The position numbers were made by a program, and so were the translations under genes. A stretch of DNA of 64,000 bases from 4572-13 sp964594065 (GTDB lineage: Bacteria > Planctomycetota > Phycisphaerae > Sedimentisphaerales > Anaerohalosphaeraceae): positions 1 through 64,000 of the forward strand of contig CAZQKX010000006.1 of assembly GCA_964594065.1 (NCBI GenBank), read 5' to 3'. Below, piece by piece: positions 1-7,061 of the stretch. Below the pieces are notes generated by a model, which was not told the DNA's origin, made no database searches, and saw only the letters and a program-made list of their open reading frames with translations. Each line of letters starts with the position of its first letter. Within the stretch, counting starts at the first letter, position 1.

Positions 1-409
1 AGACAGGATTAACAAGATTAACAGGATTTTTTTTATAATAATTCATGTCACGTACTTTTCGTTTCACTTCAACACTTTTTTCTCCGAAGTTAATCAACAA
101 ACCAACCTCTTTGTGTGTTGCCGAAAGATAATTTACTAATTGTACTTCATGGGCTTTTGTAAGCATTCTTACAGATTTCAGTTCTAAAACAATGGTGTCT
201 TCAACCAAAATGTCGGATTTGAATTCACCGACAATTTGCCCTTCGTAATGAACAAGTATATCTTTTTGGGCTTCAGTCGTAATGCCGGCCTTTTGCAATT
301 CAATTAACAAACTCTTTTCATATACGGATTCAACAAACCCATAACCAAGAACATTATGTACCTTGTAAGCACAACCAATTATTTTATCTGTAAGTTCCTT
401 ATATTCCAT
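1..409 (-). CDS. GxxExxY family protein (3' end just outside window)
   Basis: Translated from the ATG at 409, the reading frame stays open to the window edge (136 codons). The family signature is visible as G24-F-V-E27-S-V-Y30, followed by a beta-rich stretch with VGEFKSDILVEDTIVLELKS that resembles a restriction-endonuclease-like core; that fold assignment is inference. GxxExxY proteins are about 125-135 aa, so this copy is essentially complete. The related copy at 1092-1196 stops with TAA at the matching place, so the stop here probably lies one or two bases outside the window. The gene fills a unit with perfect 12-bp terminal inverted repeats (2-13 and 434-445), which suggests a mobile passenger gene. 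It lies 3' of ruvA on the same strand. Function is unknown. Confidence 0.85.
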   Translation of the reverse strand, partial: MEYKELTDKIIGCAYKVHNVLGYGFVESVYEKSLLIELQKAGITTEAQKDILVHYEGQIVGEFKSDILVEDTIVLELKSVRMLTKAHEVQLVNYLSATHKEVGLLINFGEKSVEVKRKVRDMNYYKKNPVNLVNPV

Positions 410-445
410 TTATTTTTTTATCCTGTAAATCCCGTTAATCCTGTC
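2..445. mobile_element. TIR-bounded unit carrying the GxxExxY gene
   Basis: GACAGGATTAAC at 2-13 is the exact reverse complement of GTTAATCCTGTC at 434-445. The single gene between them occupies almost the whole unit. A shortened copy with the same outer sequences lies at 1094-1226. No transposase is encoded, so any movement would need a partner acting in trans. Similar AGGATTAAC-type words recur at 31674-31697 and 31742-31768 without a gene. Confidence 0.6.
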
Positions 446-452
446 AAAATAA

Positions 453-1082
453 TCAGGCCTCCACGCCTTGTTTGACGCGGTAGACCAAGGGGACGAGTTC
501 TTCGGCGGTTTTAATGTCCGGGTGCTTTTGGCAGGTCAGCTCGATCAACTCCATTGCCTCATTTCGCTTTTCGCCCCAAGCGATCAGAATTTCCAACGCT
601 TCGGTCTGGAACGCGTTGAATGCCGCCTGTGCCCTGCCGGAAGGCGATGGGGCCATTGCGAATTCACTGAGCTTGCCGTTCAGTTCTGCAACGATCAACT
701 GGGCCATGCGTTTGCCGACAGACGGCAGCATCGTCAGCATTTTTTCGTCGCCGGCCTCGATTGCGTCGGCAATGCGTGCGATCGGCATCGTCAGGGATTT
801 AAGTCCCTTCTTGATACCCATGCCCTTGACGCTGGTAAAGCGGGCAAAAAATTCCTTTTCGCCCTGCGTCAAGAAACCCACCATCCGCGGGATCAGGTTG
901 CCGCCGCCGGGGGTGCCCTCGTAGTATTCCATCGTACACAAAATGACATCGGTGCCGACTTTGCCGGACAGTTCACTGACCGCATAACCGGGCAGCATGA
1001 CCTCGTAGCAGACGGCCCCCACCTGTACAAGACCTTTGTCTTCTTGAAGCGAAACAAGTTTTCCTTCAATTTGTGCTATCAT
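453..1082 (-). CDS. ruvA: Holliday junction branch migration protein RuvA
   Basis: RuvA binds four-way DNA junctions as a tetramer and loads RuvB helicase for branch migration in recombinational repair. The 209-aa product has the N-terminal OB-fold start MIAQIEGKLVSL, the central helix-hairpin-helix region (about residues 75-130, with KGMGIKKGL and LPSVGKRMAQLIVAEL) and a C-terminal three-helix domain that would contact RuvB. The length is typical (about 200 aa). It is downstream of ruvC on the same strand, separated by a 139-bp gap filled by a deletion derivative of the GxxExxY unit. ruvB is not seen in the window. The ATG lies 9 nt after the stop of the mini-ORF in that derivative, so the insertion may have changed the native ribosome-binding site; AGAAAATTT immediately upstream is a weak one. 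Confidence 0.93.
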   Translation of the reverse strand: MIAQIEGKLVSLQEDKGLVQVGAVCYEVMLPGYAVSELSGKVGTDVILCTMEYYEGTPGGGNLIPRMVGFLTQGEKEFFARFTSVKGMGIKKGLKSLTMPIARIADAIEAGDEKMLTMLPSVGKRMAQLIVAELNGKLSEFAMAPSPSGRAQAAFNAFQTEALEILIAWGEKRNEAMELIELTCQKHPDIKTAEELVPLVYRVKQGVEA

Positions 1083-1091
1083 AAATTTTCT

Positions 1092-1196
1092 TTAGACAGG
1101 ATTAACAAGATTAACAGGATTTTTTTTATAATAATTCATGTCACGTACCTTGTAAGCACAACCAATTATTTTATCTGTAAGCTCCTTATATTCCAT
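1092..1196 (-). pseudogene. In-frame deletion derivative of the GxxExxY gene (34 codons)
   Basis: The first 17 codons match the start of the gene at 1-409 and are fused to its last 17 codons. The joint lies at GTAC, which occurs at both edges of the missing part (52-55 and 358-361 in the full copy), so a 306-bp deletion by short homology explains it. The loss is a multiple of three, so a 34-aa ORF with ATG and TAA remains. Outer repeat sequence is kept at 1094-1148, but 9 bp are lost near the other end. It lies exactly between ruvC and ruvA, reading the same way. Confidence 0.8.
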
Positions 1197-1221
1197 TTAT
1201 TTTTTTATCCTGTAAATCCTG

Positions 1222-1701
1222 TCAAATTTTTGGATTTTCGTTTGCACAGCAGAGTGCGATCGCGATCGCATCCGCCACATCTGCCGGTTGCGGAACCTCT
1301 GACAGGCTCAATACCGATTGTATCGCCCGCTGCATCTGGCTCTTGGTCGCCCGGCCGTTGCCGGTCAGCGATTTCTTGATGCGCGTCGCGGCGTATTCTT
1401 TTGTCTCCGCTCCGGCTTCGGCAGCCTTTTGCAGAATCACACCGCGGGCGTGGCCCATCAGGATCGCCGTCCGCGGGTGTTTATAATGAGCGTATAACTG
1501 CTCAACAGCCACCACATCCGGCTTACATTTTTTCAGGACCGACTGGATATCACCGGCAATCTGATTCAGGCGTTCGGCCAGTGTGTTTTCCGTCTCAATA
1601 CGGAACACGCCGGCCTCGATAAGCTTAACATCCAACAGCTTAGCGTCAATCACCGCATAACCGCACACCCGCAATCCCGGATCGATCCCTAATATTTTCA
1701 T
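1222..1701 (-). CDS. ruvC: Crossover junction endodeoxyribonuclease RuvC
   Basis: RuvC resolves Holliday junctions with RuvAB by a metal-dependent cut. It has the RNase H-like fold, with the first catalytic Asp in MKILGIDPG, Glu in VAVEQLYAHY and the late acidic cluster in ADVADAIAIAL. At 159 aa it is slightly short but complete. I start it at the conserved MKILGIDPG (ATG at 1701). A longer frame from 1731 adds ten residues read from the degenerate ATTTGA-type repeat and is unlikely to be native. No good Shine-Dalgarno site precedes 1701. A relic of the first 32 bp of ruvC, with a strong GGGGAGAG site, lies upstream at 2304-2347 across the four-helix-bundle gene. The present start therefore looks rebuilt after an insertion, and translation may depend on coupling. 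Confidence 0.92.
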   Translation of the reverse strand: MKILGIDPGLRVCGYAVIDAKLLDVKLIEAGVFRIETENTLAERLNQIAGDIQSVLKKCKPDVVAVEQLYAHYKHPRTAILMGHARGVILQKAAEAGAETKEYAATRIKKSLTGNGRATKSQMQRAIQSVLSLSEVPQPADVADAIAIALCCANENPKI

Positions 1702-1703
1702 AT

Positions 1704-1756
1704 TATACGTTTCATATTTGAAATCTGACATCTCAAATCTGAGATCTGAGATTTAC
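1704..1756. repeat. Degenerate AAATCTGA/TCAGATTT repeat, left flank of four-helix-bundle unit
   Basis: A run of near-palindromic words (ATTTGAAATCTGACATCTC, AAATCTGAGATCTGAGATTT) lies between ruvC and the four-helix-bundle gene. The same word family flanks that gene on its other side (2262-2295) and occurs alone at 40150-40212. It can fold with itself and with the other flank. Confidence 0.6.
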
Positions 1757-1759
1757 AAC

Positions 1760-2245
1760 CTAAAAAGCCTTCTCTCTTTTTGTCATCTTTTCGATCTTCT
1801 CAAAAAATGCCTGCTGCGATTCTTTCTTTAGCTCCATCCCCCTGCCCTGCTCGGTCAAATACCGCTGGCCTTTAATATCGCAGTCCTGCAACGACTGTGC
1901 CCAGCCGCGTATCTGCCGTGTTATTGATTCAATTGTTTGTTTATATGCTTCGACCTGCGTCCGGATATTATCAAACTCCGGTATCAGTTCCATCACAGCC
2001 AGCATCGACCGTACTTCACCGGCAGAACCTCGGGCATAATATAAAAACGTAATCAGTTCCTTTGTTGTTCCTCGTTCAAAACCTTCGGCAATATTGTTGG
2101 ATATCGAAAGCGTTGCTCTTTGAAGCTGATTTGCCAGATCGCCCTTGCCGCGAAAGACTGGTTGGGCAGAAAACTTAAACATCTCTGCCGACATCTTGGC
2201 CGCATCTTTCCAAACCGGCAATTCTTCAAACCGCTTATATTTCAC
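1760..2245 (-). CDS. Four-helix-bundle protein, 23S rRNA-intervening-sequence type
   Basis: The 161-aa product begins MKYKRFEELPVWKDAAKM and contains the family landmarks RATLSISNNIAEGFERGT and ELITFLYYARGSAGEVRSML, so the family is recognised with good confidence. The family is named from ORFs inside intervening sequences of bacterial 23S rRNA genes and also occurs as scattered single genes. It folds as a helical bundle that forms pentamers, and its biochemical role is unknown. GTG at 2245 is preceded by AGGAG with 7-nt spacing. The C-terminal 40 residues (KKESQQAFFEKIEKMTKREKAF) are highly charged and longer than the usual about 120 aa. It is flanked on both sides by ATTTGA-type repeats and inserted within the former start of ruvC. 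Confidence 0.85.
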   Translation of the reverse strand: MKYKRFEELPVWKDAAKMSAEMFKFSAQPVFRGKGDLANQLQRATLSISNNIAEGFERGTTKELITFLYYARGSAGEVRSMLAVMELIPEFDNIRTQVEAYKQTIESITRQIRGWAQSLQDCDIKGQRYLTEQGRGMELKKESQQAFFEKIEKMTKREKAF

Positions 2246-2261
2246 TAACGTGCTCCTTATT

Positions 2262-2295
2262 GTATCTGAAATCTCAAATCTGAAATTTCAGATTA
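2262..2295. repeat. Degenerate AAATCTGA repeat, right flank of four-helix-bundle unit
   Basis: ATCTGAAATCTCAAATCTG followed by AAATTTCAGATTA, the same family as 1704-1756 and 40150-40212. It directly adjoins the ruvC relic. Confidence 0.6.
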
Positions 2296-2303
2296 CCTTA
2301 AAA

Positions 2304-2335
2304 CGCAATCCCGGATCGATCCCGAGAATTTTCAT
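2304..2335 (-). pseudogene. Relic of the ruvC 5' end (first 10 codons)
   Basis: Read on the minus strand, this encodes MKILGIDPGLR and then runs out of frame into the repeat (stop after about 15 codons). It matches the ruvC start at 1670-1701 in 29 of 32 bases. The three differences fall in the Ile-Leu codons (ATT CTC against ATA TTA) and do not change the protein. GGGGAGAG (2347-2340) lies 4 nt before its ATG and just after the cysS stop, so this looks like the original ruvC start in an operon with cysS. Confidence 0.8.
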
Positions 2336-2351
2336 TCATCTCTCCCCAATG

Positions 2352-3932
2352 CTAAGCATCCTTGCCTTTGATCCGATACTCATGGCCGGGCATATCTTCG
2401 ATAACGAATCCCATCGCCGTGACCTTGTCACGAATTTCATCGGCCTTGCCCCAATCCTTGCTCAACTTGGCCTGCTTACGCTCTTCGGCCAGTCCCATGA
2501 CCTCGGCGGGGATTTCTTCAGCGGATTCTTCGAGTACACCGAGTACCGAGTCTATTTTTTCAATCGCTTCGACAATGGCTTCGGCCTCAGCGGCACTAAC
2601 ATCGGCCAGTTTATTGGCCTCTTTAACCAAGTCAAACACTGCCGCCAGCGCTTTTGAAATATTCAGGTCATCACTCAACGCCTCACCAAACCCATTGATG
2701 CCCTTGTCGATAAAAGCCGTCACTTCGTCTCGGACGGTTTTTTCGGTATTGGCTTTGGCTTTTTCTCTAACCGTAAAAATACACTGACTGATCTTGTCGA
2801 TGGCTTGTTCGGCGGCCTTGAGCCCATCGAACGTAAAGTTATAATTCTGCCGGTAATGCGAGGATATCAACGCATACCGAATCGCGTTTTTCTTAAAGCC
2901 CTTCTCGATCAGCTCCTGTATCGTATACAAATTGCCCTTGGACTTGGACATTTTCTCGCCATCGAACAGCAAAAAGCGGGCGTGCATCCAGTACTTGACC
3001 CACTTCTTATCCGACACCCCTTCGGATTGAGCAATCTCGCACTCATGATGCGGNNNNNNNNNNAGCGACTCGCGCACGTAGGCCTCGTCCACCGTCAGCT
3101 TGCTGCCGTCGACCATCAGGTGTCTGGTGTGGAACCAGTACCGCGCAAAGACCTCTTCGCCGGTCGCGCCGCAAGTCTGTGCGATCTCGCACTCGTGATG
3201 CGGAAAGATGTTGTCCTCGCCACCGGTATGAAAATCAAACTGCTGGCCGAGATACTTGGAACTCATCGCCGAGCATTCAATATGCCAGCCGGGGAATCCT
3301 TTGCCCCATGGGCTGGACCACTGCTGAATATGTTTGGGATCGTGTTTCCACAGGGCAAAGTCCTGCGGATTTCTCTTTTCATCGTTGACTTCGACCCGCG
3401 CTCCGGCATCCAGATCGTCCAGCATATTGCCTGACAGCTTGCCGTAATCCTTAAACGTCGTCACATCATAATACACGTTATTGCCGACGACATAAGCGTG
3501 CCCCTTGTCGATCAGCGTCTTGACCATCTCGATCATGTCGTCGATATGCTTGGTCGCCCGGGGAAATTCATCCGCAGGCTTCATATTCAGCATTTTGGCG
3601 GCAGTCATAAATGAGTCCGTATAGAACTTCGCAATTTCCAAGGGACCCTTTTTCTCTTTGCGGGCAACTTCTTCGAGCTTGTCGGCACCTTCGTCAGCAT
3701 CGTCCAGCAGGTGCCCCACATCCGTAATATTCATAACATGAGTGACATGGTAACCTTTAAATTCAAAAAACCGCTTCAGCAGGTCCGCCATCAAAAAAGA
3801 GCGGAAGTTGCCGATGTGCGGGTGCGAATAAACCGTCGGGCCGCAACTGTACAATTTCACTTTGCCGGGCTCTAACGGCTCAAATGTTTCGACTTGTTTT
3901 GAAAATGTATTATAAAAACGAATCTCGCTCAT
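2352..3932 (-). CDS. cysS: Cysteinyl-tRNA synthetase, with internal duplication spanning an assembly gap
   Basis: This class I synthetase charges tRNA-Cys. The first zinc/cysteine site region is CGPTVYSHPHIGNFRSF, containing the HIGH-like HIGN. The zinc-ligand region GWHIECSAMS and the signature GEKMSKSKGN follow. The reading frame gives 526 residues, but a segment starting PHHECEIAQ occurs twice, at about residues 245 and 295, with ten N between. Only the second copy continues into KMSKS; the first ends in MVDGSKLTVDEAYVRES. Removing one copy leaves about 476 residues, the usual length. Either the assembly joined two contigs that overlap by about 20 bp, or there is a true tandem duplication. 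ispF lies 7 bp upstream in the same orientation. Confidence 0.9.
   Translation of the reverse strand: MSEIRFYNTFSKQVETFEPLEPGKVKLYSCGPTVYSHPHIGNFRSFLMADLLKRFFEFKGYHVTHVMNITDVGHLLDDADEGADKLEEVARKEKKGPLEIAKFYTDSFMTAAKMLNMKPADEFPRATKHIDDMIEMVKTLIDKGHAYVVGNNVYYDVTTFKDYGKLSGNMLDDLDAGARVEVNDEKRNPQDFALWKHDPKHIQQWSSPWGKGFPGWHIECSAMSSKYLGQQFDFHTGGEDNIFPHHECEIAQTCGATGEEVFARYWFHTRHLMVDGSKLTVDEAYVRESXXXXPHHECEIAQSEGVSDKKWVKYWMHARFLLFDGEKMSKSKGNLYTIQELIEKGFKKNAIRYALISSHYRQNYNFTFDGLKAAEQAIDKISQCIFTVREKAKANTEKTVRDEVTAFIDKGINGFGEALSDDLNISKALAAVFDLVKEANKLADVSAAEAEAIVEAIEKIDSVLGVLEESAEEIPAEVMGLAEERKQAKLSKDWGKADEIRDKVTAMGFVIEDMPGHEYRIKGKDA
3054..3063. other. Assembly gap (10 N) inside cysS
   Basis: Ten N of conventional length lie between two similar sequences, ATCTCGCACTCATGATGCGG ending at 3053 and its near-copy at 3184-3202. 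The true distance is unknown. Confidence 0.99.
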
Positions 3933-3939
3933 TATGCCT

Positions 3940-4449
3940 CTATAGGGTTCTTTTTTGTCTTTTCTTTAGCAGTATCATAGCGGTTGCGGCAATGGCTTTG
4001 CCTTCACCAACGGCATCCAGGCCTTCGTTGGTTTTGGCCTTAATATTGACATTTGCAAAGTCCGTATCCAAAAGGCCTGCAACGGATCGCTTGATCTGCC
4101 CCTTGTAGGAACCAAGTTTGGGGGCCTCTGCGTGGATCACAACATCCAGATTCACTACTTCCCAGCGATCCTTTTTAAATCTTTCACGGACCCTCATGAG
4201 CAGTTGGCGGCTGTCAGCATCTTTCCACTCCGGATCAGTGTCGGGAAAGTGCATTCCGATATCACCCTGAGCAATCGCACCCAGAGCCGCATCCATTACC
4301 GCATGCAGTATAACATCGCCGTCACTGTGCCCCAGCAGACCCAGGTCGAACGGCACTTCCACGCCGCCCAATATCAGCGGACGATCCGCCACCAGCCGAT
4401 GGATATCGGTTCCGATGCCCGTTCGATATTCATACTGCAACCCGTCCAC
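3940..4449 (-). CDS. ispF: 2-C-methyl-D-erythritol 2,4-cyclodiphosphate synthase
   Basis: IspF forms the cyclic diphosphate in the MEP isoprenoid pathway. The product has the N-terminal GIGTDIHRL motif (metal ligands Asp and His), LLGHSDGDVILHAVMDAALGA with the third zinc-ligand His, and the C-terminal VNIKAKTNEGLDAVG and GKAIAATA. An upstream frame open to 4653 is only antisense-free overlap with hisB. I choose GTG at 4449, four bases after the hisB stop, with AGGAG 12 nt upstream inside the end of hisB, giving 169 aa. TTG at 4437 is an alternative. Tight spacing suggests translational coupling to hisB. ispD, for an earlier step, lies apart at 30.9-31.7 kb. Confidence 0.92.
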   Translation of the reverse strand: MDGLQYEYRTGIGTDIHRLVADRPLILGGVEVPFDLGLLGHSDGDVILHAVMDAALGAIAQGDIGMHFPDTDPEWKDADSRQLLMRVRERFKKDRWEVVNLDVVIHAEAPKLGSYKGQIKRSVAGLLDTDFANVNIKAKTNEGLDAVGEGKAIAATAMILLKKRQKRTL

Positions 4450-4453
4450 GGTT

Positions 4454-5038
4454 TTACAGAACTCCTTTTGTGCTGGGCACATCCGTGCCGATAATTGTGA
4501 CGGCAGCGCCGATGGCCTGCCCCAGTGCCTTAAAGATCGCCTCGGCAATATGGTGACTGTTGGCCCCGTAAGGAACTTCAGCATGCAGGTTGAATTTGCC
4601 GACGGTTGAGAAACTCCGCAGGAACTCTTCGATGCATTCGACATCAAACTCACCGATCTTTTCGCTTGGGAAGTCTGCCTTGTAAACCAAAAACGGTCGG
4701 CCGGAAAGATCGATCGTTACTTGGGCCTTGGCGTCTTCCATCGGCACGATACTGTGTCCGTAGCGGGTAATCCCTTTTTTGTCGGCTAACGCTTCGCACA
4801 ACGCTTCGCCCAGACAAATGCCAATATCCTCAATGGTATGATGCGCATCGATCTCAAGGTCGCCTTTGGCCTTCACAGTCATGTCGATCTTGCTGTGCTT
4901 GCTCAGATGCGTCAGCATATGATCGAAAAAACCAACACCGCTATCGATCTCGTAACTGCCCTGCCCGTCAAGATTCATCTCAACGGTAATATCGGTCTCG
5001 TTTGTCTTGCGTTCAATTTTTGATTTCCGTTGTGTCAT
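4454..5038 (-). CDS. hisB: Imidazoleglycerol-phosphate dehydratase
   Basis: Catalyses the dehydration step of histidine synthesis. The 194-aa single-domain form shows the metal-binding repeats GVGFFDHMLTHLSKHS, DAHHTIEDIGICLGEAL, and the later FLRSFS with GANSHHIAEAIFKALG. There is no fused phosphatase domain as in enterobacterial HisB. It lies 11 bp downstream of hisC and 4 bp upstream of ispF on the same strand, in an apparent hisC-hisB-ispF-cysS operon. Confidence 0.95.
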   Translation of the reverse strand: MTQRKSKIERKTNETDITVEMNLDGQGSYEIDSGVGFFDHMLTHLSKHSKIDMTVKAKGDLEIDAHHTIEDIGICLGEALCEALADKKGITRYGHSIVPMEDAKAQVTIDLSGRPFLVYKADFPSEKIGEFDVECIEEFLRSFSTVGKFNLHAEVPYGANSHHIAEAIFKALGQAIGAAVTIIGTDVPSTKGVL

Positions 5039-5049
5039 AGCAATCTTCC

Positions 5050-6090
5050 TTAACCAACAATTTCTTTCAGTGCATCCAGTAACTGATCATTTTGCTCGGG
5101 CATGCCGACTGTAATGCGTAATTTATCATCAAGTCCCGGCAACGCAAAGTATCGCACAAAAATATTTCGCTTTACCAAAGCATCGTAAACGCCTTTTGCA
5201 TCTTTTTCAACACAGCAAGCTAAAATAAAATTCGCCTGACTGTCAGGCACTTCAAAATCCAGACCTCGCAATCGTTCAGTCAGGCGGGATCGTTCCGCTT
5301 TCACTTTTTCGACATTCGTGTTTAAGTATGTTTGGTCCTTTATCGCAGCGGTCGCGGCAACAGTGGCAGCCGCATCGACTGGATATGAATCCCTGACTTT
5401 CTGCAATCCTTCGACCAAGCGAGTGCCTGCAATGCCAAAACCAAACCGCATGCCCGCCAGTGAATAGCCTTTGCTCATGGACCGCAGAAGGATGACATTA
5501 TCAAAATCGCCAACCAACCGAATCGCACTGTTTTCCGCAAAATCAACATAAGCTTCATCGATCAATAACACACCGGTTAGTCGTCCGGCCAGTGCCGCCA
5601 GTTCATCGGCGCCCAACAGATCGCCCGTCGGCGCATTCGGGTTACAGACGATGGTCAACGCCGCATCGATCTCGGCCAGTTTCTCCAGTGAACCTTTCGC
5701 ATCACGCTCGATCTCGATCGTCTTGCAGCCGTGTAGTTGCGCCAGCACAGGATACAGTGAATACGTCGGCTGGGCATAGGCTACGGGACGCTGGCTGTCA
5801 CAGCAAGCACGCAAACAGATATTCAACAGATCGTCACCGCCATTGGTACAGATCAGGTTTTCCGGCCGGACATTCAAAACTTTCGCGGCAGGTGTGCAAA
5901 ATGTCTCTGCCGCCGGTTCGGGATAGCACCGAAGGTTGTCGCCGGTCAGCCCCCCGATGGCCTGTAGAACATGGGGCGAAGGCGGATAGGGATTTTCATT
6001 GGTATTCAGCTTGACCACATCGGCCTGTTTTGGCTGAAAACCAGGCGTATAACCGGCCATTTGCTCAATTGTATCACGAAAATAGGTCAT
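5050..6090 (-). CDS. hisC: Histidinol-phosphate aminotransferase
   Basis: A PLP-dependent fold-type I enzyme that converts imidazole-acetol phosphate to histidinol phosphate. The 346-aa product has KLNTNENPYPPSP near the start, TNGGDDLLN, the NPNAPTGDLL substrate loop, DEAYVDF, and the PLP-lysine motif RSMSKGYSLAGMRFGFG at about residues 203-219. Length is normal. It is followed by hisB after 11 bp. accD ends 82 bp upstream on the same strand. Confidence 0.94.
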   Translation of the reverse strand: MTYFRDTIEQMAGYTPGFQPKQADVVKLNTNENPYPPSPHVLQAIGGLTGDNLRCYPEPAAETFCTPAAKVLNVRPENLICTNGGDDLLNICLRACCDSQRPVAYAQPTYSLYPVLAQLHGCKTIEIERDAKGSLEKLAEIDAALTIVCNPNAPTGDLLGADELAALAGRLTGVLLIDEAYVDFAENSAIRLVGDFDNVILLRSMSKGYSLAGMRFGFGIAGTRLVEGLQKVRDSYPVDAAATVAATAAIKDQTYLNTNVEKVKAERSRLTERLRGLDFEVPDSQANFILACCVEKDAKGVYDALVKRNIFVRYFALPGLDDKLRITVGMPEQNDQLLDALKEIVG

Positions 6091-6172
6091 TTCTGTGCCT
6101 TAAACTATATTCAGCCAAGATTATACCGGGCTTGGTGTGTCGACAAAAGAAGATTTTGAAAAAGAGTGTGGC

Positions 6173-7018
6173 TTATTTGCCGCAGTAATCTATGAGGCGG
6201 CCGATCTCGCTTCGCAGCTTTTTGCGATGCACGATCATGTCCACGAAGCCATGCTCGACAAGGAATTCGGCGGTTTGGAAGCCTTCCGGAAGTTCGATCT
6301 TGATGGTCTGCTGGATGACGCGCGGCCCGGCAAAGCCGATCAATGCTTTGGGTTCGGCAATAATGATATCGCCGAGCGTGGCAAAACTGGCTGCCACCCC
6401 GCCGGTCGTCGGGTCAGTCAGAACAGAAATGTACAATCCGCCCGCCTGGTCATAGCGTGCCAGTGCCGCACTGGTTTTAGCCATCTGCTGGAGGGCTACC
6501 AGTCCTTCGTGCATTCGGGCGCCGCCGGAACAGCAGATGACGACAAACGGCAATGATTCCTCGATGGCACGGTCAACAGCCATGCAAAACTTTTCACCAA
6601 CAACCATTCCCATTGAACCGCCGAGGAAACTGAAGTTCATCACCGCCAGCATCACCCCGCGACCGCGGATAAAGGCTTTGCCGGCCAGCATCGCTTCGTG
6701 GGCAGACATCTGCTCGGGATCCACCTTGATCCGGTCTTTATAATTTTTTTCACCCCAGGTGAATTTAAGCGGATCATTGCTGGCAAGGTCCGGGCCGAGT
6801 TCCTCAAATGAATCCTCATCGACAAGCTGCTGAACACGGGTTACAGCGTCAATGCGAAAATGATGATCACATTCAGGACAAATCCCCATGTTTTCATCAA
6901 CCGTTTTCTTGTACAGCATATTTTTGCACGAAGGACATGACAGCCACAGCCCTTCCGGCATCTCTTTACGCGGTTTAAGTGAAAACCCGTTCCAGCTTGA
7001 TTTATCTTTTTTGGGCAT
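6173..7018 (-). CDS. accD: Acetyl-CoA carboxylase carboxyltransferase subunit beta
   Basis: The beta subunit of the carboxyltransferase, working with AccA to transfer the carboxyl group from carboxybiotin to acetyl-CoA for fatty-acid synthesis. The N-terminal zinc ribbon is intact (CPSC at about 29-32 and CPEC at about 48-51). It continues into the crotonase-like core with GARMHEGLVALQQMAKT, TDPTTGGVAASFA and GFAGPRVIQQTIK. 281 aa is normal. AccA is not nearby. It lies between rpe and hisC, all on the minus strand. Confidence 0.95.
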   Translation of the reverse strand: MPKKDKSSWNGFSLKPRKEMPEGLWLSCPSCKNMLYKKTVDENMGICPECDHHFRIDAVTRVQQLVDEDSFEELGPDLASNDPLKFTWGEKNYKDRIKVDPEQMSAHEAMLAGKAFIRGRGVMLAVMNFSFLGGSMGMVVGEKFCMAVDRAIEESLPFVVICCSGGARMHEGLVALQQMAKTSAALARYDQAGGLYISVLTDPTTGGVAASFATLGDIIIAEPKALIGFAGPRVIQQTIKIELPEGFQTAEFLVEHGFVDMIVHRKKLRSEIGRLIDYCGK

Positions 7019-7061
7019 TTAAATTCTTTTTATCAAATCTGTATTATTATCACAGAAGTCA

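Noticed and set aside
468..1379. 303-codon open frame antisense to ruvA
   Set aside because: It is a reverse-strand shadow of ruvA with no recognisable domain, and it runs across the GxxExxY derivative into ruvC.
3940..4653. Long version of ispF starting at 4653
   Set aside because: The extra 68 codons lie inside hisB in another frame and do not resemble IspF. GTG 4449 fits the family start.
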